Shown here: in pieces, positions 18,901 through 30,140 of the stretch | Layout of the letters: each line of letters opens with the position of its first letter | Numbering within the stretch: the first letter of the stretch is position 1 | Assembly (NCBI GenBank): GCA_016709335.1 | Contig: JADJNC010000024.1 | Location: forward strand, 1 to 62,429 | DNA length: 62,429 bases | Direction of reading: 5' to 3' | From: Candidatus Propionivibrio dominans | Lineage (GTDB): Bacteria; Pseudomonadota; Gammaproteobacteria; Burkholderiales; Rhodocyclaceae | The notes under the pieces: generated by a model | What the model saw: only the letters and a program-made list of their open reading frames with translations | What the model was told of the DNA's origin: nothing | The model's database searches: none | Translations under genes and position numbers: made by a program

Positions 18901-19263
18901 TTATTTCTTGCCGGCAATGGCTTTGCGCGGACCCTTGCGAGTACGTGCATTGGTTCGCGTCCGTTGTCCTCGGCAAGGCAAACCCTTGCGATGACGAAGG
19001 CCACGGTAGCAGCCAAGGTCCATCAGACGCTTGATGCTCATAGTTACTTCACGACGAAGATCGCCCTCGACGGTGAACTTGCCGACAAAATCGCGCAAAC
19101 GATCCATTTCAGCTTCCGTCAGGTCTTTCATTTTCGTCGAACGTGCAACGCCAACTGCATCACAAATCTTCTGTGCGCGGCTGCGTCCAATGCCATAGAT
19201 CGCGGTAAGCGCGATCTCGGCATGCTGGTGGTTGGGTATATTTACCCCTGCGATGCGGGCCAT
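18901..19263 (-). CDS. rpsM: 30S ribosomal protein S13
   Basis: 120 residues beginning [20 protein letters not shown] and ending with the basic tail [12 protein letters not shown]. Contacts 16S rRNA and the P-site tRNA. It is the first gene of the alpha operon; a possible promoter precedes it. Confidence 0.97.
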   Translation of the reverse strand: MARIAGVNIPNHQHAEIALTAIYGIGRSRAQKICDAVGVARSTKMKDLTEAEMDRLRDFVGKFTVEGDLRREVTMSIKRLMDLGCYRGLRHRKGLPCRGQRTRTNARTRKGPRKAIAGKK

Positions 19264-19275
19264 CGATTCACCCCA

Positions 19276-19305
19276 ATTATGCGAAAACTACAGTTATATC
19301 TTCAA
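19276..19305 (-). promoter_or_regulatory. Possible alpha-operon promoter
   Basis: TTGAAG, an 18-bp spacer and CATAAT are read on the minus strand in the 76-bp gap between rpmJ and rpsM. Moderate match; transcription from secY/rpmJ probably also reads through. Confidence 0.35.
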
Positions 19306-19339
19306 CCGACTGATGACTCAGCGAACCGAGTCCCAGCGA

Positions 19340-19453
19340 TCAGCCTTGACGCTGCTTGTGACGTGGATCGGTACAGATCACACGCACAATGCCGTGGCGT
19401 CGAATGATTGTGCAATTGCGGCAGATGCGCTTCACAGATGCCAGCACTTTCAT
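19340..19453 (-). CDS. rpmJ: 50S ribosomal protein L36, zinc-binding type
   Basis: 37 residues starting [14 protein letters not shown]. Cys11, Cys14, Cys27 and His32 form the zinc ribbon, so this is the C+ form. It lies between infA and rpsM; its start was fixed by the family length. Confidence 0.95.
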   Translation of the reverse strand: MKVLASVKRICRNCTIIRRHGIVRVICTDPRHKQRQG

Positions 19454-19526
19454 TTTAAAATCTCCGTTTGTCGGCATCGGGCGCAGCCAGCCTCTTGCCG
19501 AATTACATCTACTGCGTAAAGATTCT

Positions 19527-19745
19527 TTACTTGGCGCGGAAAACGATGCGCGCACGACTCAGGTCATAAGGTGTCAGTTGTACCGTAACCTTGTCACCGG
19601 GCAATATGCGAATGTAGTGCATACGCATTTTCCCGGAAATAAAGCCCAGCACGATATGACCGTTTTCGAGCTTTACCCTGAACGTTGCATTGGGGAGGTT
19701 CTCGACAACCTCTCCCTGCATTTCTATCAAGTCTTCCTTCGCCAT
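19527..19745 (-). CDS. infA: Translation initiation factor IF-1
   Basis: 72 residues, an S1-like OB fold ([20 protein letters not shown]). Blocks the ribosomal A site during initiation. Its position between secY and rpmJ is the arrangement of betaproteobacteria, unlike Escherichia coli where infA is elsewhere. secY ends 1 bp before its start. Confidence 0.96.
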   Translation of the reverse strand: MAKEDLIEMQGEVVENLPNATFRVKLENGHIVLGFISGKMRMHYIRILPGDKVTVQLTPYDLSRARIVFRAK

Positions 19746-19746
19746 C

Positions 19747-21072
19747 CTATTTCGCCGTAAACCCGGAGCCCTTGAAGTTTGCTTTCTTCAAGAGTCCCTC
19801 GTACTGGTGTGACATGGCGTAGGCCTGTACCTGGGTCATGAAGTCCATTGTCACAACCACAATAATCAGCAGCGAAGTTCCACCAAAGTAGAAGGGCACA
19901 TTCCACTTCAGAATCAGGAACTCGGGCAACAAGCATACGATTGTTATGTAAGCCGCGCCAACCAGGGTCAGCCGCATCAGAATCTTGTCAATGTAGCGCG
20001 CCGTCTGCTCACCCGGGCGAATGCCCGGCACAAACGCCCCGCTCTTCTTGAGGTTATCCGCTGTTTCCTTGGAATTGAAAACCAGCGCCGTATAGAAGAA
20101 GCAGAAGAAAATGATTGCTGCCGCATACAACATCACATAGATTGGCTGACCTGGAGAAAGTGCTCCGGCAATATCCTTGAGCCAACGCATCGAATCACTT
20201 GCACCAAACCAGCCGGCAATCGTAGCCGGGAAGAGGATGATCGATGAAGCAAAAATGGGCGGGATGACGCCCGACATATTCAGCTTCAGCGGCAGATGTG
20301 AGCTCTGCCCACCATAAATTTTGTTACCCACCTGACGCTTGGCATAGTTAACCAGAATCTTGCGCTGGCCACGCTCGACAAACACTACAAACGCGGTGAC
20401 CAGAGCAGCCAGCAGGGTAATGAAAATCGCCGTCAGCGGATGCATCGCCCCGGTACGAACCAGTTCGAGAAGACCACCAATCGCATTCGGCAAACCTGCG
20501 GCGATACCCGCAAAGATGATGATCGAAATGCCGTTACCCAGCCCGCGCTCGGTGACCTGTTCACCCAGCCACATCAGGAACATCGTTCCGGTCAATAACG
20601 TCGCCACGGTCACAAAGCGGAACATGAACCCGGGGTCAGGCACCAGTCCAGGCTGTGACTCAACAGCAATGGCGATACCGATACCCTGAAACAGCGCGAG
20701 AAAAACGGTGCCATAGCGCGTGTATTGCGTGATTTTGCGACGACCTGCTTCGCCCTCCTTCTTGAGCGCCTCAAGCTGGGGGCTGGCATGAGTCATCAAC
20801 TGCATGATGATCGACGACGAAATATAGGGCATGATGCCGAGGGCAAAAATCGTGAAGCGCGAAAGCGCACCCCCCGAGAACATGTTGAACATACCCAGGA
20901 TGCCGCCACTCTGCTTGTTGAACAGGTCGCCCAACACCTGCGGGTCGATGCCCGGCACGGGTATGTGCGCCCCGATGCGGTAAACAATCAACGCGCCGAG
21001 CAGGAACAGCAGCCGGCGCTTTAGGTCGCCATACTTTCCGCCCTTGCTGACCGGACCTGGTTTAGTTGCCAA
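19747..21072 (-). CDS. secY: Protein translocase subunit SecY
   Basis: A 441-residue channel of the Sec translocon in the inner membrane with ten predicted membrane helices. Recognisable parts are the N-terminal [20 protein letters not shown], the plug region with [16 protein letters not shown] and the cytoplasmic loop [14 protein letters not shown]. It sits at the end of the spc operon after rplO, with infA directly behind. The partner SecE is encoded in this window at 46859-47212. Confidence 0.97.
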   Translation of the reverse strand: MATKPGPVSKGGKYGDLKRRLLFLLGALIVYRIGAHIPVPGIDPQVLGDLFNKQSGGILGMFNMFSGGALSRFTIFALGIMPYISSSIIMQLMTHASPQLEALKKEGEAGRRKITQYTRYGTVFLALFQGIGIAIAVESQPGLVPDPGFMFRFVTVATLLTGTMFLMWLGEQVTERGLGNGISIIIFAGIAAGLPNAIGGLLELVRTGAMHPLTAIFITLLAALVTAFVVFVERGQRKILVNYAKRQVGNKIYGGQSSHLPLKLNMSGVIPPIFASSIILFPATIAGWFGASDSMRWLKDIAGALSPGQPIYVMLYAAAIIFFCFFYTALVFNSKETADNLKKSGAFVPGIRPGEQTARYIDKILMRLTLVGAAYITIVCLLPEFLILKWNVPFYFGGTSLLIIVVVTMDFMTQVQAYAMSHQYEGLLKKANFKGSGFTAK

Positions 21073-21095
21073 AAATCGTCACCCTCGTCGCATCG

Positions 21096-21530
21096 TTATT
21101 CTGAAATACTGCCGCCGGCCGCCTCGATGGCTGCCCTGGCACCTTTGGTGGCACCAACGCCCTTGAGGGTGACCTTGCGGGTAATCACACCGGATAGAAC
21201 TACCTTGGCCGACAATGCATGCTGCGACACCAGATTGGCCTGCATCAGCGTGAGCAGATCAATCTCATCGACCGGCAGATCGTTGATTTCCGACAAACGC
21301 ACTTCGACGTTCCGTGCGTTGGTCAGCGATACGAAACCACGCTTCGGCAAACGCCGCTGCAGCGGCATCTGTCCGCCTTCGAAACCAACCTTGTGGAAGC
21401 CACCGGCGCGGGACTTCTGTCCCTTGTGGCCGCGGCCACATGTTTTGCCCAGACCGGAGCCTATGCCCCGTCCAACGCGTCGCCTGGCGTGCGTAGCGCC
21501 TGCTGCCGGCTGAATCGTATTGAGTTTCAT
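21096..21530 (-). CDS. rplO: 50S ribosomal protein L15
   Basis: 144 residues from [20 protein letters not shown]. The Gly/Arg-rich N-terminus ([19 protein letters not shown]) is typical. Starts 1 bp behind rpmD; a start four codons earlier would overlap rpmD and is rejected. Late assembly protein of the 50S subunit. Confidence 0.96.
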   Translation of the reverse strand: MKLNTIQPAAGATHARRRVGRGIGSGLGKTCGRGHKGQKSRAGGFHKVGFEGGQMPLQRRLPKRGFVSLTNARNVEVRLSEINDLPVDEIDLLTLMQANLVSQHALSAKVVLSGVITRKVTLKGVGATKGARAAIEAAGGSISE

Positions 21531-21531
21531 C

Positions 21532-21714
21532 TTAGCCCTCACACCTCAGAAGGTAGGAAACCTTGTTGATCATTCCGCGAACTGAAGGCGTATCCTGCAA
21601 TTCGGCACTGCTGTTCAGACGGCGCAGACCCAGGCCGCGAACTGTTGCACGATGCGATTGCTTGGTTCCGATCAGGCTCTTCACGAGCGTTACTTTTACT
21701 GTCTTGTCAGCCAT
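21532..21714 (-). CDS. rpmD: 50S ribosomal protein L30
   Basis: 60 residues with the family core [20 protein letters not shown]. Present as in other gammaproteobacteria and betaproteobacteria, 3 bp behind rpsE. Confidence 0.95.
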   Translation of the reverse strand: MADKTVKVTLVKSLIGTKQSHRATVRGLGLRRLNSSAELQDTPSVRGMINKVSYLLRCEG

Positions 21715-21717
21715 GGC

Positions 21718-22242
21718 TTACCCCAGAATTTCTTCGACCGACTTGCCACGCTTGGCAGCGATTTCAGACGGTGTGCTCATTGCCTGCAGACCGTTGATCG
21801 TGGCTCGAACGATGTTGTATGGATTAGTCGAACCATGCGCCTTGGCCACCACATTCGTCATGCCCATTACATCAAAAACCGCGCGCATGGCGCCGCCAGC
21901 GATAACTCCGGTACCTTCCGGCGCAGGCTGCATCATGACCACTGAAGCACCGTGGCGACCAAAAACGGTATGATGCAGTGTGCCGCTCTTGAGGCTGACC
22001 TTGACCATCCTGCGCCGGGCTTCTTCCATTGCCTTTTGTACGGCAACCGGCACTTCACGCGACTTGCCCTTGCCCATGCCGACGCGACCATCGCCATCGC
22101 CAACCACGGTAAGTGCTGCGAAACCAAGAATACGCCCCCCCTTCACAACCTTCGTGACACGGTTGATCGAGATCATCTTCTCGCGCATGCCATCATCGGG
22201 CTTCTCGGCTTGCTGCGGTTTTCTGCCTTGTGGTTTTGCCAT
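21718..22242 (-). CDS. rpsE: 30S ribosomal protein S5
   Basis: 174 residues. The S5 double-stranded RNA-binding domain contains [17 protein letters not shown] and the conserved loop [14 protein letters not shown]. The C-terminal domain follows from about residue 90. Affects decoding accuracy. Lies between rplR and rpmD. Confidence 0.97.
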   Translation of the reverse strand: MAKPQGRKPQQAEKPDDGMREKMISINRVTKVVKGGRILGFAALTVVGDGDGRVGMGKGKSREVPVAVQKAMEEARRRMVKVSLKSGTLHHTVFGRHGASVVMMQPAPEGTGVIAGGAMRAVFDVMGMTNVVAKAHGSTNPYNIVRATINGLQAMSTPSEIAAKRGKSVEEILG

Positions 22243-22270
22243 TAATTACTCCGATCCTTTTCGGGGCCGA

Positions 22271-22627
22271 TCAGAACTTGAGACCGGCTTCACGCGCTGC
22301 TTCTGCAAGTGCCTTGACGCGACCGTGATACTGGAAGCCGCCACGATCAAACGCGACCTGCTCGATTCCTGCTTTCTTGGCGCGTTCCGCAATCAATTTT
22401 CCGATCACTGCTGCGGCGCCGATGTTTCCGCCGTTGGTCAGATCCTTGCGCACTTCCGGCTCCAGAGAGGAAGCCGCCGCCAGCACTTTCGAACCACAGG
22501 AAGAAAACACCTGGGCATAAATGTGGCTGTTGGTACGATGCACGGACAAGCGCAGTGACTTCAGTTCAGCAATCTTGGCCCGGGTTTTACGTGCTCTGCG
22601 CAACCGCGCCTGGTTCTTGTCAATCAT
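22271..22627 (-). CDS. rplR: 50S ribosomal protein L18
   Basis: 118 residues from [19 protein letters not shown], the length expected for the family; an upstream in-frame start inside rplF is rejected. Binds 5S rRNA; the C-terminal [20 protein letters not shown] is highly conserved. Confidence 0.96.
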   Translation of the reverse strand: MIDKNQARLRRARKTRAKIAELKSLRLSVHRTNSHIYAQVFSSCGSKVLAAASSLEPEVRKDLTNGGNIGAAAVIGKLIAERAKKAGIEQVAFDRGGFQYHGRVKALAEAAREAGLKF

Positions 22628-22637
22628 TTTTGCACCC

Positions 22638-23171
22638 TTACTTCTTCTTCGTTTCCTTGAGGACAATCACTTCGTCGGAGTAACGCACACCCTTGCCCTT
22701 GTAAGGCTCCGGCTTGCGATAGGCGCGGATTTCCGCAGCCACCTGACCCACTTGCTGTTTGTCCACACCCTTGATCACGATATCGGTCTGGGTCGGTGTC
22801 TCGCACTTGACTCCAGCTGGCATCTTGTGTGTTATCGGATGCGAAAAGCCGAGTGTCAGATTGAGCGTATCGCCTTTAGCCTGGGCACGATAGCCAACCC
22901 CAACAAGGCTGAGCTTGCGCTCGAAACCCTTGCTGACGCCAGTCACCATATTGGCAACAATCGCACGAACGGTGCCGGAAAGCGCATCGGCATTCGCTGC
23001 GCCTTCGACGGCTTTGCAAAGCAAAGTGCCGCCTTCCTTTTCAACCATGACAGCCGGGTTGGCAGTAAACTTCATAGCCCCCAGCGGCCCCTTGACGGAG
23101 ATCATTTCTGCGCTCAAGGCCACTTCAACGCCCTGGGGCAGAACAATTGGATTCTTTGCAACGCGGGACAT
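22638..23171 (-). CDS. rplF: 50S ribosomal protein L6
   Basis: 177 residues, two tandem L6 domains. It starts [19 protein letters not shown], and the C-terminal motif [16 protein letters not shown] is diagnostic. It binds near the GTPase-associated centre. Part of the spc operon. Confidence 0.97.
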   Translation of the reverse strand: MSRVAKNPIVLPQGVEVALSAEMISVKGPLGAMKFTANPAVMVEKEGGTLLCKAVEGAANADALSGTVRAIVANMVTGVSKGFERKLSLVGVGYRAQAKGDTLNLTLGFSHPITHKMPAGVKCETPTQTDIVIKGVDKQQVGQVAAEIRAYRKPEPYKGKGVRYSDEVIVLKETKKK

Positions 23172-23180
23172 AATTACCTC

Positions 23181-23576
23181 TTAGGCGACGATGCACAGCA
23201 CTTCGCCGCCGGTATTGGTGGCGCGTGCTTTACGGTCGGTCATTACACCCTTGGGCGTGGAGACAATTGCTACGCCAAGGCCATTCATAACGCGCGGAAT
23301 ATCGCCAGCGCCTTTGTAAACTCGCAGGCCAGGCCTCGAAACGCGATCAATGCGCTCGATGACCGGACGCCCGGCATAATACTTCAGCCCGATTTCCAGG
23401 GTCGGTTTGCCATCGTTTTCACGTACAGCAAAGTCCTCGACATACCCCTCATCCTTCAGCACTTTGACAATCGCCACTTTAACCTTTGAGGACGGCATGG
23501 CGACAGTCGCCTTGCTAGCCATCTGGGCATTGCGGATGCGGGTCAGCATGTCGCTGATCGGATCGCTCATACTCAT
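23181..23576 (-). CDS. rpsH: 30S ribosomal protein S8
   Basis: 131 residues. [18 protein letters not shown] is the usual betaproteobacterial start, with GGAGAG 7 bp before the first ATG. The C-terminal [20 protein letters not shown] matches the RNA-binding end. In enterics S8 represses the spc operon (family knowledge). Confidence 0.97.
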   Translation of the reverse strand: MSMSDPISDMLTRIRNAQMASKATVAMPSSKVKVAIVKVLKDEGYVEDFAVRENDGKPTLEIGLKYYAGRPVIERIDRVSRPGLRVYKGAGDIPRVMNGLGVAIVSTPKGVMTDRKARATNTGGEVLCIVA

Positions 23577-23591
23577 ATCGTTCTCTCCTGC

Positions 23592-23897
23592 TTACCAGCT
23601 GGCCTTGGTCATACCAGGGACTTCGCCACGCATGACAAAATCACGCAACTTGCTGCGACCCAAACCGAACTTGCGATAAACACCACGCGGACGACCTGTC
23701 AGCTGGCAGCGGTTACGCAGACGAACCGGACTTGAATTGCGCGGAAGCGCCTGAAACTTCAGACGAGCTTCAAAACGCTCTTCGTCAGTCCGGCTCGCAT
23801 CATTAATGACAGCCAGCAATGCAACGCGCTTTGCGGAGTATTTTTTGACCGTTTCTCGACGCTTTTCATCGCGGTTAATCAGTGCAACTTTCGCCAT
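23592..23897 (-). CDS. rpsN: 30S ribosomal protein S14
   Basis: 101 residues from [17 protein letters not shown]; longer upstream starts overlap rplE and are rejected. It is the long, zinc-free S14 type. The C-terminal [19 protein letters not shown] is conserved. Located 7 bp after rplE. Confidence 0.96.
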   Translation of the reverse strand: MAKVALINRDEKRRETVKKYSAKRVALLAVINDASRTDEERFEARLKFQALPRNSSPVRLRNRCQLTGRPRGVYRKFGLGRSKLRDFVMRGEVPGMTKASW

Positions 23898-23904
23898 TAT
23901 TGCC

Positions 23905-24444
23905 TCAATTCTTGAACGGGAATTTAAACGCACCGAGCAACGCTCGCGCCTCTTCGTCAGTCTTGGCCGTGGTGGTAACACTTATATTCATGCCACGCAA
24001 CGCATCAATCTTGTCGTACTCGATTTCAGGGAAAATGATCTGTTCCTTGACACCCATGTTGTAATTGCCGCGACCATCAAAACCCTTGCCCGAAATACCA
24101 CGAAAATCGCGAACGCGCGGCAGGGCCACCGTCACCAGACGATCGAGAAACTCGAACATGCGCGGACCGCGTAGAGTGACCATGCAGCCGATCGGATAAC
24201 CATCACGGATCTTGAAGCCGGCAATCGACTTGCGCGACTTCGTTACCACAGGCTTCTGACCGGCAATCTTGGTCATGTCGCCAACAGCGTGCTCAAGCAC
24301 TTTCTTGTCTGCAACGGCTTCACCGACACCCATGTTCAGGGTAATTTTGGTGATGCGCGGTATTTCCATGGCCGACTTGTAGCCGAACTTCTTGGTCAGT
24401 TCCTGCACCACCGTGTTTTTGTAAAAATCCAGCATACGCGCCAT
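23905..24444 (-). CDS. rplE: 50S ribosomal protein L5
   Basis: 179 residues, binds 5S rRNA and the P-site tRNA. Conserved segments are [20 protein letters not shown] and [19 protein letters not shown]. Lies 9 bp behind rplX in the spc operon. Confidence 0.97.
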   Translation of the reverse strand: MARMLDFYKNTVVQELTKKFGYKSAMEIPRITKITLNMGVGEAVADKKVLEHAVGDMTKIAGQKPVVTKSRKSIAGFKIRDGYPIGCMVTLRGPRMFEFLDRLVTVALPRVRDFRGISGKGFDGRGNYNMGVKEQIIFPEIEYDKIDALRGMNISVTTTAKTDEEARALLGAFKFPFKN

Positions 24445-24453
24445 GATCGCTCC

Positions 24454-24771
24454 TTACGCCCCAACCACTTCGCCGTTCGACTTGAAGATACGCACTTTTG
24501 TCCCGTCTTCAAGGTGCTTGAAGCCGACACGATCTGCCTTCTGGGTCATCGGGTTGTAGAGTGCAACATTATAAACGTGTAGCGGCATGTCCTTATCGAC
24601 AACACCACCAGCCACGCCCTTGACCGGATTGGGCTTGACGTGCTTTTTGGCGCGATTGACGCCTTCAACCACGACATGTTCAGCATCAACGCGCACCAGA
24701 ACCGTCCCGCGCTTGCCCTTATCCTTGCCGGCGATAACGATGATTCCGTCGCCTTTGCGAATCTTGTCCAT
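24454..24771 (-). CDS. rplX: 50S ribosomal protein L24
   Basis: 105 residues with the KOW motif near the N-terminus ([20 protein letters not shown]). Assembly-initiating protein of the 50S subunit. Lies 9 bp after rplN. Confidence 0.96.
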   Translation of the reverse strand: MDKIRKGDGIIVIAGKDKGKRGTVLVRVDAEHVVVEGVNRAKKHVKPNPVKGVAGGVVDKDMPLHVYNVALYNPMTQKADRVGFKHLEDGTKVRIFKSNGEVVGA

Positions 24772-24780
24772 GGCTACCCC

Positions 24781-25149
24781 TTACAGCACTTCAGGTGCCA
24801 GTGACACGATCTTCATGAACCGTTCACCGCGCAATTCGCGCGTTACCGGTCCAAAGATTCGCGTGCCAATTGGCTCCAGCTTGTTATTGAGGAGCACCGC
24901 CGCATTGTTGTCGAATTTGACCAGAGAACCATCCGGGCGACGAACACCCTTGGCGGTACGAACGACCACTGCACTGTAGACGTCGCCCTTCTTGACGCGA
25001 CCGCGTGGTGCGGCATCCTTGATACTTACTTTGATGATATCGCCAACGCTGGCATAGCGACGCCTGGAGCCGCCCAGCACCTTGATACACATCACTGAAC
25101 GGGCACCGGTATTGTCGGCGACGTCCAGAACCGTCTGCATCTGAATCAT
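24781..25149 (-). CDS. rplN: 50S ribosomal protein L14
   Basis: 122 residues beginning [20 protein letters not shown]; family core [19 protein letters not shown]. First gene of the spc operon, preceded by a 126-bp gap with a clear promoter. Confidence 0.97.
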   Translation of the reverse strand: MIQMQTVLDVADNTGARSVMCIKVLGGSRRRYASVGDIIKVSIKDAAPRGRVKKGDVYSAVVVRTAKGVRRPDGSLVKFDNNAAVLLNNKLEPIGTRIFGPVTRELRGERFMKIVSLAPEVL

Positions 25150-25244
25150 TTAACTCTCCAACTTATCCCGCTGTTGCGGTCAGTCTTGGAACCCGTAAGG
25201 GAGAATCATCCAGCCGGAAGAATGGCCGGACGCGAAAGGTCAGC

Positions 25245-25272
25245 ATTATAGCTTCATAACAAGAAAAGGCAA
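25245..25272 (-). promoter_or_regulatory. spc-operon promoter
   Basis: TTGCCT, a 16-bp spacer and a perfect TATAAT on the minus strand, directly past the rpsQ stop. It drives rplN and onward, the same place as the spc promoter of enteric bacteria. Confidence 0.7.
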
Positions 25273-25275
25273 GTT

Positions 25276-25539
25276 TTAAATTGCAACGGCCTTTTCCAGC
25301 AGCCTGGTAACCACCCAGGCCTTTGTCTTCGACAGCGGGCGGCATTCCTGTATCTCAACCAGGTCGCCGGATTTCGCTTCATTATTGACGTTATGTGCAT
25401 GGTATTTGCTCGAACGCACAATAATCTTGTCATACATGGGATGCTTGACGCGACGCTCGATGAGTACAGTCACCGTCTTTTCCATTTTGTCGCTGACGAC
25501 ACGGCCGATCTGCGTACGCTTGCTAGTCGTTTCGTTCAT
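25276..25539 (-). CDS. rpsQ: 30S ribosomal protein S17
   Basis: 87 residues, OB fold. Core [20 protein letters not shown]. Last gene of the S10 operon; its start overlaps the rpmC stop by 4 bp (ATGA). Confidence 0.96.
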   Translation of the reverse strand: MNETTSKRTQIGRVVSDKMEKTVTVLIERRVKHPMYDKIIVRSSKYHAHNVNNEAKSGDLVEIQECRPLSKTKAWVVTRLLEKAVAI

Positions 25540-25730
25540 TGTTTTACCGCCTTTTCACGAAGAAGGGTGCGCACGCGTGCGATGTCGCGACGCACCTTGC
25601 CGATCTGGCTGTGATTGCTTAATTGCTGGGTCGCAATTTGCATGCGCAGGCCAAACTGCGCCTTCAACAGATCCAGCAGTTCCTTGTTCAGTTCGTCGAC
25701 GTTCTTTGTCCTGAGTTCACTGGCTTTCAT
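25536..25730 (-). CDS. rpmC: 50S ribosomal protein L29
   Basis: 64 residues from the ATG at 25730 ([18 protein letters not shown]); a TTG two codons earlier is less likely. Two-helix protein at the peptide exit. Lies 2 bp after rplP. Confidence 0.95.
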   Translation of the reverse strand: MKASELRTKNVDELNKELLDLLKAQFGLRMQIATQQLSNHSQIGKVRRDIARVRTLLREKAVKQ

Positions 25731-25732
25731 GA

Positions 25733-26146
25733 TCAACCTACCATTCGCGTGACGAAAGCTGTCGGGATCGGGAGCTTGGCGGCGGCCAGTGCGAAGGCTT
25801 CACGAGCCAGAACTTCATCAACACCATCCATCTCGTAAAGCACCTTGCCTGGTTGAATTTCTGCCACGTAGTATTCCGGATTACCCTTGCCATTGCCCAT
25901 ACGCACTTCAGCCGGTTTTTTTGAAATCGGTTTGTCGGGAAAAATACGGATCCAGATGCGGCCACCGCGCTTGATGTGACGGGTCATGGCGCGACGTGCC
26001 GCTTCGATCTGTCGCGCCGTCAGGCGACCGCGACCCGTTGCCTTGAGCCCGAACTCGCCAAAGCTGACCTTGGCGCCACGCGTAGCCAGGCCGGTATTCC
26101 GGCCCTTCTGCTCCTTGCGGTACTTTCTTTTAGCTGGCTGCAGCAT
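25733..26146 (-). CDS. rplP: 50S ribosomal protein L16
   Basis: 137 residues starting [17 protein letters not shown]. Contains [20 protein letters not shown] of the L16/L10e family near the A-site tRNA elbow. Its first 17 bp overlap the end of the extended rpsC. Confidence 0.97.
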   Translation of the reverse strand: MLQPAKRKYRKEQKGRNTGLATRGAKVSFGEFGLKATGRGRLTARQIEAARRAMTRHIKRGGRIWIRIFPDKPISKKPAEVRMGNGKGNPEYYVAEIQPGKVLYEMDGVDEVLAREAFALAAAKLPIPTAFVTRMVG

Positions 26147-26990
26147 CAGTCGTTCCTGCCTTTCTCACTCGTTTCGCCGGCGCCTTGGCTTCTGGCACGG
26201 CAGCTTCACCACTCACCGCTTCGGGCTGGGGATTGGCCTTTACCGTACGGCTCCTGGGCTTCTCGGCAGCATCAGCCAGTGCGGGCTTGGTCGCACGACG
26301 CGGCTTGCGTGCCTGCTCGTCCGCTACAGTAGCGTCGCTGGCAGCAAGCGGCTGTTCATTTCGGTTCAGTATTTCACCCTTGAAAACCCAGACCTTGACG
26401 CCAATGATGCCGTAGGTTGTCAGGGCTTCAGACGTTGCGTAATCGATATCAGCACGCAGGGTGTGCAATGGCACACGGCCTTCGCGATACCACTCACGGC
26501 GAGCGATCTCGGCACCGTTAAGACGCCCCGAACTCATGATTTTGATGCCCTGAGCGCCGAGACGCATGGCGTTCTGCATGGCGCGTTTCATCGCCCGACG
26601 GAACATGATGCGCTTTTCAAGCTGCTGCGTAATCGAATCGGCGATCAACTGTGCATCGAGTTCCGGCTTGCGAATTTCCTCGATGCTGACATGCACCGGC
26701 ACGCCCATGATCTTTTGCAATGCCGCGCGCAAATGATCAATTTCTTCGCCCTTCTTTCCGATCACCACACCAGGGCGTGCTGAATACACCGTTACGCGGG
26801 CATTCTTTGCCGGACGCTCGATCAGCACCCGGCCCACCGAGGCGTGCTTCAATTTCTTTTTCAGGTAATCACGAACCTTCACGTCTTCATTAAGCATGCC
26901 GGCGAAGTTCTTGCTGTTGGCGTACCAGCGCGAAGACCAGTCACGCGTGACCGCCAGGCGAAAACCAGTCGGATGAATCTTCTGTCCCAT
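26130..26990 (-). CDS. rpsC: 30S ribosomal protein S3 with long C-terminal extension
   Basis: 286 residues against about 233 in Escherichia coli. The KH domain ([19 protein letters not shown], about 73-91) and C-terminal domain ([19 protein letters not shown]) are normal. Roughly 70 extra residues follow residue 215, rich in Ala, Lys, Arg, Pro and Glu (for example [19 protein letters not shown]), probably disordered. S3 lines the mRNA entry tunnel and has helicase activity, so the tail would sit on the solvent side near the mRNA. The tail overlaps the start of rplP. Confidence 0.96.
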   Translation of the reverse strand: MGQKIHPTGFRLAVTRDWSSRWYANSKNFAGMLNEDVKVRDYLKKKLKHASVGRVLIERPAKNARVTVYSARPGVVIGKKGEEIDHLRAALQKIMGVPVHVSIEEIRKPELDAQLIADSITQQLEKRIMFRRAMKRAMQNAMRLGAQGIKIMSSGRLNGAEIARREWYREGRVPLHTLRADIDYATSEALTTYGIIGVKVWVFKGEILNRNEQPLAASDATVADEQARKPRRATKPALADAAEKPRSRTVKANPQPEAVSGEAAVPEAKAPAKRVRKAGTTDAAAS

Positions 26991-26999
26991 TGTTTTTCC

Positions 27000-27329
27000 T
27001 CAGTTTCCGACGGTCAGGAAGATATGGCAGGTCGGTTTGACGATCCGATTGCCACGCCCCTTCGCACGCGCGGTGAAGCGCTTGAGTACCATGCCTTTTT
27101 CGACGCAGATGGTTTTCACCTTCAATTCGTCAATGTCGGCCCCATCGTTATGTTCGGCATTGGCAATCGCCGACTCAAGCACCTTCTTGATGATTCCAGC
27201 GCCTTTCTTCGGGCTGAAAGTCAGGATGCTGAGCGCCTTATCCACCGGCAAACCGCGAATCTGGTCGGCTACCAGTCGACCTTTCTGGTCCGACAGCCGA
27301 ACGCCGCGCAAAATAGCACGAGTTTCCAT
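27000..27329 (-). CDS. rplV: 50S ribosomal protein L22
   Basis: 109 residues from [18 protein letters not shown], with AAAGGA 6 bp before this ATG; the ATG two codons earlier has no room. The loop [19 protein letters not shown] is the tunnel hairpin where some macrolide-resistance changes occur; no deletion is seen. Confidence 0.96.
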   Translation of the reverse strand: METRAILRGVRLSDQKGRLVADQIRGLPVDKALSILTFSPKKGAGIIKKVLESAIANAEHNDGADIDELKVKTICVEKGMVLKRFTARAKGRGNRIVKPTCHIFLTVGN

Positions 27330-27339
27330 ATCCATTCCT

Positions 27340-27615
27340 TTACTTCTTCGCCTTTTTGCCGGCGGTGTGACCCTTGAAAGTGCGGGTCAGTGAAAACTCG
27401 CCGAGCTTGTGGCCGACCATGTTTTCGGTGACATACACCGGGATGTGCTGCTTGCCGTTATGCACGGCAATGGTCAGGCCAACAAAGTCAGGCAATACCG
27501 TCGATCGGCGCGACCAGGTCTTGATCGGTCGCTTGTCGCTTGTCGCTCGCACAGCGCCGATTTTCTTGATCAGATGGGCATCGACAAACGGGCCCTTTTT
27601 TACGGAACGTCCCAT
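27340..27615 (-). CDS. rpsS: 30S ribosomal protein S19
   Basis: 91 residues with [19 protein letters not shown] and [20 protein letters not shown]. Located at the head of the 30S subunit. Standard S10-operon position between rplB and rplV. Confidence 0.97.
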   Translation of the reverse strand: MGRSVKKGPFVDAHLIKKIGAVRATSDKRPIKTWSRRSTVLPDFVGLTIAVHNGKQHIPVYVTENMVGHKLGEFSLTRTFKGHTAGKKAKK

Positions 27616-27628
27616 GGTTATCTATCCC

Positions 27629-28456
27629 TTAGCGTTTGTGACGGCGCTGCACGATCATCGAGGTCGTGCGCTTGTTGCTGCGTGTACGATAGCCCTTGGT
27701 CTTGGTACCCCACGGGCTGACCGGGTGCATACCTGCCGCCGTTTTGCCTTCACCCCCACCGTGCGGGTGATCGACCGGGTTCATCACTACCCCGCGGACG
27801 GTCGGACGAATACCACGCCAGCGATTTGCACCGGCCTTGCCGATCGAACGCAGACTGTGCTCTTCGTTACCCACCTCTCCGATCGTTGCACGGCATTCGA
27901 CGTGCACCCGGCGGATTTCGCCGGAGCGCAAGCGAACCTGGGCATAAACCCCTTCGCGTGCCAGCAGTTGCGCCGAGGTACCCGCAGAACGCGCCAGTTG
28001 TGCGCCCTTGCCAGGAATCATCTCGACACAATGAATCGTGGTGCCTACCGGAATGTTGCGGATCGGCAGCGCGTTACCCGATTTGATCGGCGCCTCTGAA
28101 CCGCTGATGACCTGCTGGCCAACAACCATACCCTTGTGCGCAATGACGTAGCGACGCTCGCCGTCCGCATAGAGCAGCAGCGCAATGTTTGCCGTACGAT
28201 TCGGATCGTACTCAAGACGCTCCACCTTGGCCGGAATTCCGTCCTTGTTACGCTTGAAATCGACCAGGCGATAGTGCTGCTTGTGACCACCGCCCTGGTG
28301 CCGTGTCGTGATGTGGCCATTATTGTTGCGGCCGGCATGCTTTGACTGCGCTTCGACCAGCGCTGCGAAGGGCTTGCCCTTGTGCAGGTCCGGATTGACA
28401 ACCTTGACCACGGCACGACGGCCAGGTGACGTCGGCTTGACTTTGACGAGTGCCAT
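27629..28456 (-). CDS. rplB: 50S ribosomal protein L2
   Basis: 275 residues. Contains the invariant C-terminal [14 protein letters not shown] with the His needed for peptidyl transfer. Start overlaps the rplW stop by one base (TAATG). Confidence 0.97.
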   Translation of the reverse strand: MALVKVKPTSPGRRAVVKVVNPDLHKGKPFAALVEAQSKHAGRNNNGHITTRHQGGGHKQHYRLVDFKRNKDGIPAKVERLEYDPNRTANIALLLYADGERRYVIAHKGMVVGQQVISGSEAPIKSGNALPIRNIPVGTTIHCVEMIPGKGAQLARSAGTSAQLLAREGVYAQVRLRSGEIRRVHVECRATIGEVGNEEHSLRSIGKAGANRWRGIRPTVRGVVMNPVDHPHGGGEGKTAAGMHPVSPWGTKTKGYRTRSNKRTTSMIVQRRHKR

Positions 28457-28758
28457 TACGCAACCCCCCCATCGACGAAATTGATTTCCTGACCGGCCTT
28501 CAGGCAGACATAGGCCTTTTTCCAGTTTTTGCGGCTACCCATGAAGCGGCCAAACTTTTTTTGCTTGCCCTTGACGTTGGCGATCTGTACCGAATCAACG
28601 GATACCTTGAACAGCAATTCGACCGCCGCCTTCACTTCAGGCTTGGTCGCATCAGAGGCGACACGAAAGACCACCTGCGAGTTCTTGTCGGCAACGTAGG
28701 TCGCCTTTTCAGAGATCTGTGGAGCCAGCAGCACTTGCATCAGACGTTGTTGGTTCAT
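28456..28758 (-). CDS. rplW: 50S ribosomal protein L23
   Basis: 100 residues, docking site for trigger factor and SRP at the exit tunnel. Core [20 protein letters not shown]. Start overlaps the rplD stop (ATGA). Confidence 0.96.
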   Translation of the reverse strand: MNQQRLMQVLLAPQISEKATYVADKNSQVVFRVASDATKPEVKAAVELLFKVSVDSVQIANVKGKQKKFGRFMGSRKNWKKAYVCLKAGQEINFVDGGVA

Positions 28759-29375
28759 CCCAGAATCTCCTCAAACCTGGCGAGAGCACTCTTGGTCATC
28801 AGCACTTTCGGGAAGCGGATCAGCGACACCGGGTCGGCCTCATTGACCTCAAGAACCAGCACGTTAGGCAGGTTGCGCGAAGCCAGGAAGACGTTCTCAT
28901 CGAGACTGTCGATGATTACCAGCACCGAGTCGTAGCCCATGCTCTTGATCTTCTGGGCAAAGAGTTTGGTCTTCGGCGCTTCGACAGAAACGCTATCGAC
29001 TACAGCCAGACGATCTTCACGCACGAGCTGGGAAAGAATAGACGCCATACCGGCGCGATACATTTTCTTGTTCAGCTTCTGGCTGAAATTCTCATCGGGC
29101 GAATTCGGGAAAATCCGGCCACCTCCGCGCCACAGCGGCGAGGAGGACATACCGGCACGGGCACGACCCGTACCCTTCTGGCGAAACGGCTTGGCGGTCG
29201 TGTGCTTGACCTGCTCACGATCCTTCTGTGCGCGATTGCCACTGCGTGCGTTGGCCTGATAGGCAACAACGACCTGATGGATCAGGGACTCGTTGTATTC
29301 ACGTCCGAAAAGGATATCGGAAGCCTGCAGGCGACTGGCTTCCTGGCCTTGTTCGTTAATCAGCTTGAGTTCCAT
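28755..29375 (-). CDS. rplD: 50S ribosomal protein L4
   Basis: 206 residues. The extended tunnel loop contains [14 protein letters not shown] and the C-terminus ends [11 protein letters not shown]. In enterics L4 binds the S10 leader and represses the operon; here a hairpin-bearing leader lies before rplC. Start overlaps the rplC stop by one base. Confidence 0.97.
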   Translation of the reverse strand: MELKLINEQGQEASRLQASDILFGREYNESLIHQVVVAYQANARSGNRAQKDREQVKHTTAKPFRQKGTGRARAGMSSSPLWRGGGRIFPNSPDENFSQKLNKKMYRAGMASILSQLVREDRLAVVDSVSVEAPKTKLFAQKIKSMGYDSVLVIIDSLDENVFLASRNLPNVLVLEVNEADPVSLIRFPKVLMTKSALARFEEILG

Positions 29376-30019
29376 TATGCCCCCGCCTTGATTGCAGGGT
29401 GCACGATCAGATCCGACCCCTTGGAACCGGGAACCGCTCCCTTGACCAACAATAACTGACGCTCGACATCAATACGAATGACCTCAAGATTCTGCTGCGT
29501 GCGCTTGACGTCGCCCAGATGGCCGGACATCCGCTTGCCGGGAAAAACCCGACCCGGATCCTGGTTCATGCCGATTGAACCCGGTGCGTTATGCGACACC
29601 GAGTTGCCGTGCGAGGCACGTTGCGATTTGAAGTGGTGACGCTTGATAGCGCCAGCGAAACCCTTGCCGATGGTCTGACCGGTTACATCAACCTTCTGAC
29701 CGACAGCGAAAATTGAAACGCTGACATGATCACCGGGTTTCAGGGCGGCGAGATCCTCGACGGTAACCGGGAACTCCTTGAGCAGGTTACCTGCCTCGAC
29801 GCCGGCCTTGGCAAGGTGACCCGCCAGGGACTTATTGACTCGGGAAGGTCGACGCTTGCCGAAAGCCACCTGGATGGCCGCATAGCCGTCGTTCTCAGGC
29901 GTTTTGATCTGGGCAACACGATTGTTCGACACATCGAGCACAGTAACCGGAACGGAAGCACCGTCATCGGTAAAAATGCGCGTCATGCCGACCTTGCGCC
30001 CAACAAGGCCTAGACTCAT
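29375..30019 (-). CDS. rplC: 50S ribosomal protein L3
   Basis: 214 residues. [20 protein letters not shown] is typical of betaproteobacteria; the central loop [20 protein letters not shown] carries the glutamine that PrmB methylates in enterics. GAGGAG precedes the ATG. It has its own promoter downstream of rpsJ. Confidence 0.97.
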   Translation of the reverse strand: MSLGLVGRKVGMTRIFTDDGASVPVTVLDVSNNRVAQIKTPENDGYAAIQVAFGKRRPSRVNKSLAGHLAKAGVEAGNLLKEFPVTVEDLAALKPGDHVSVSIFAVGQKVDVTGQTIGKGFAGAIKRHHFKSQRASHGNSVSHNAPGSIGMNQDPGRVFPGKRMSGHLGDVKRTQQNLEVIRIDVERQLLLVKGAVPGSKGSDLIVHPAIKAGA

Positions 30020-30066
30020 GGTTATTCTCCTCTAGCCGGCTACGATTGGCCGGCGAGTGGTACAAA

Positions 30067-30087
30067 ACTTGTACGAGTGCTACAAGT
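30067..30087 (-). promoter_or_regulatory. Leader hairpin between rpsJ and rplC
   Basis: ACTTGTA and TACAAGT form a perfect 7-bp stem with a 7-nt loop in the 140-bp leader before rplC. No T-run follows, so it is not a simple terminator. It may be the site for L4-type autoregulation, which is an inference from position. Confidence 0.4.
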
Positions 30088-30140
30088 CAAAACAGGTAGC
30101 GCAACGAAAACAACGCGACGCGACCCGACGAAAGGCGGCG

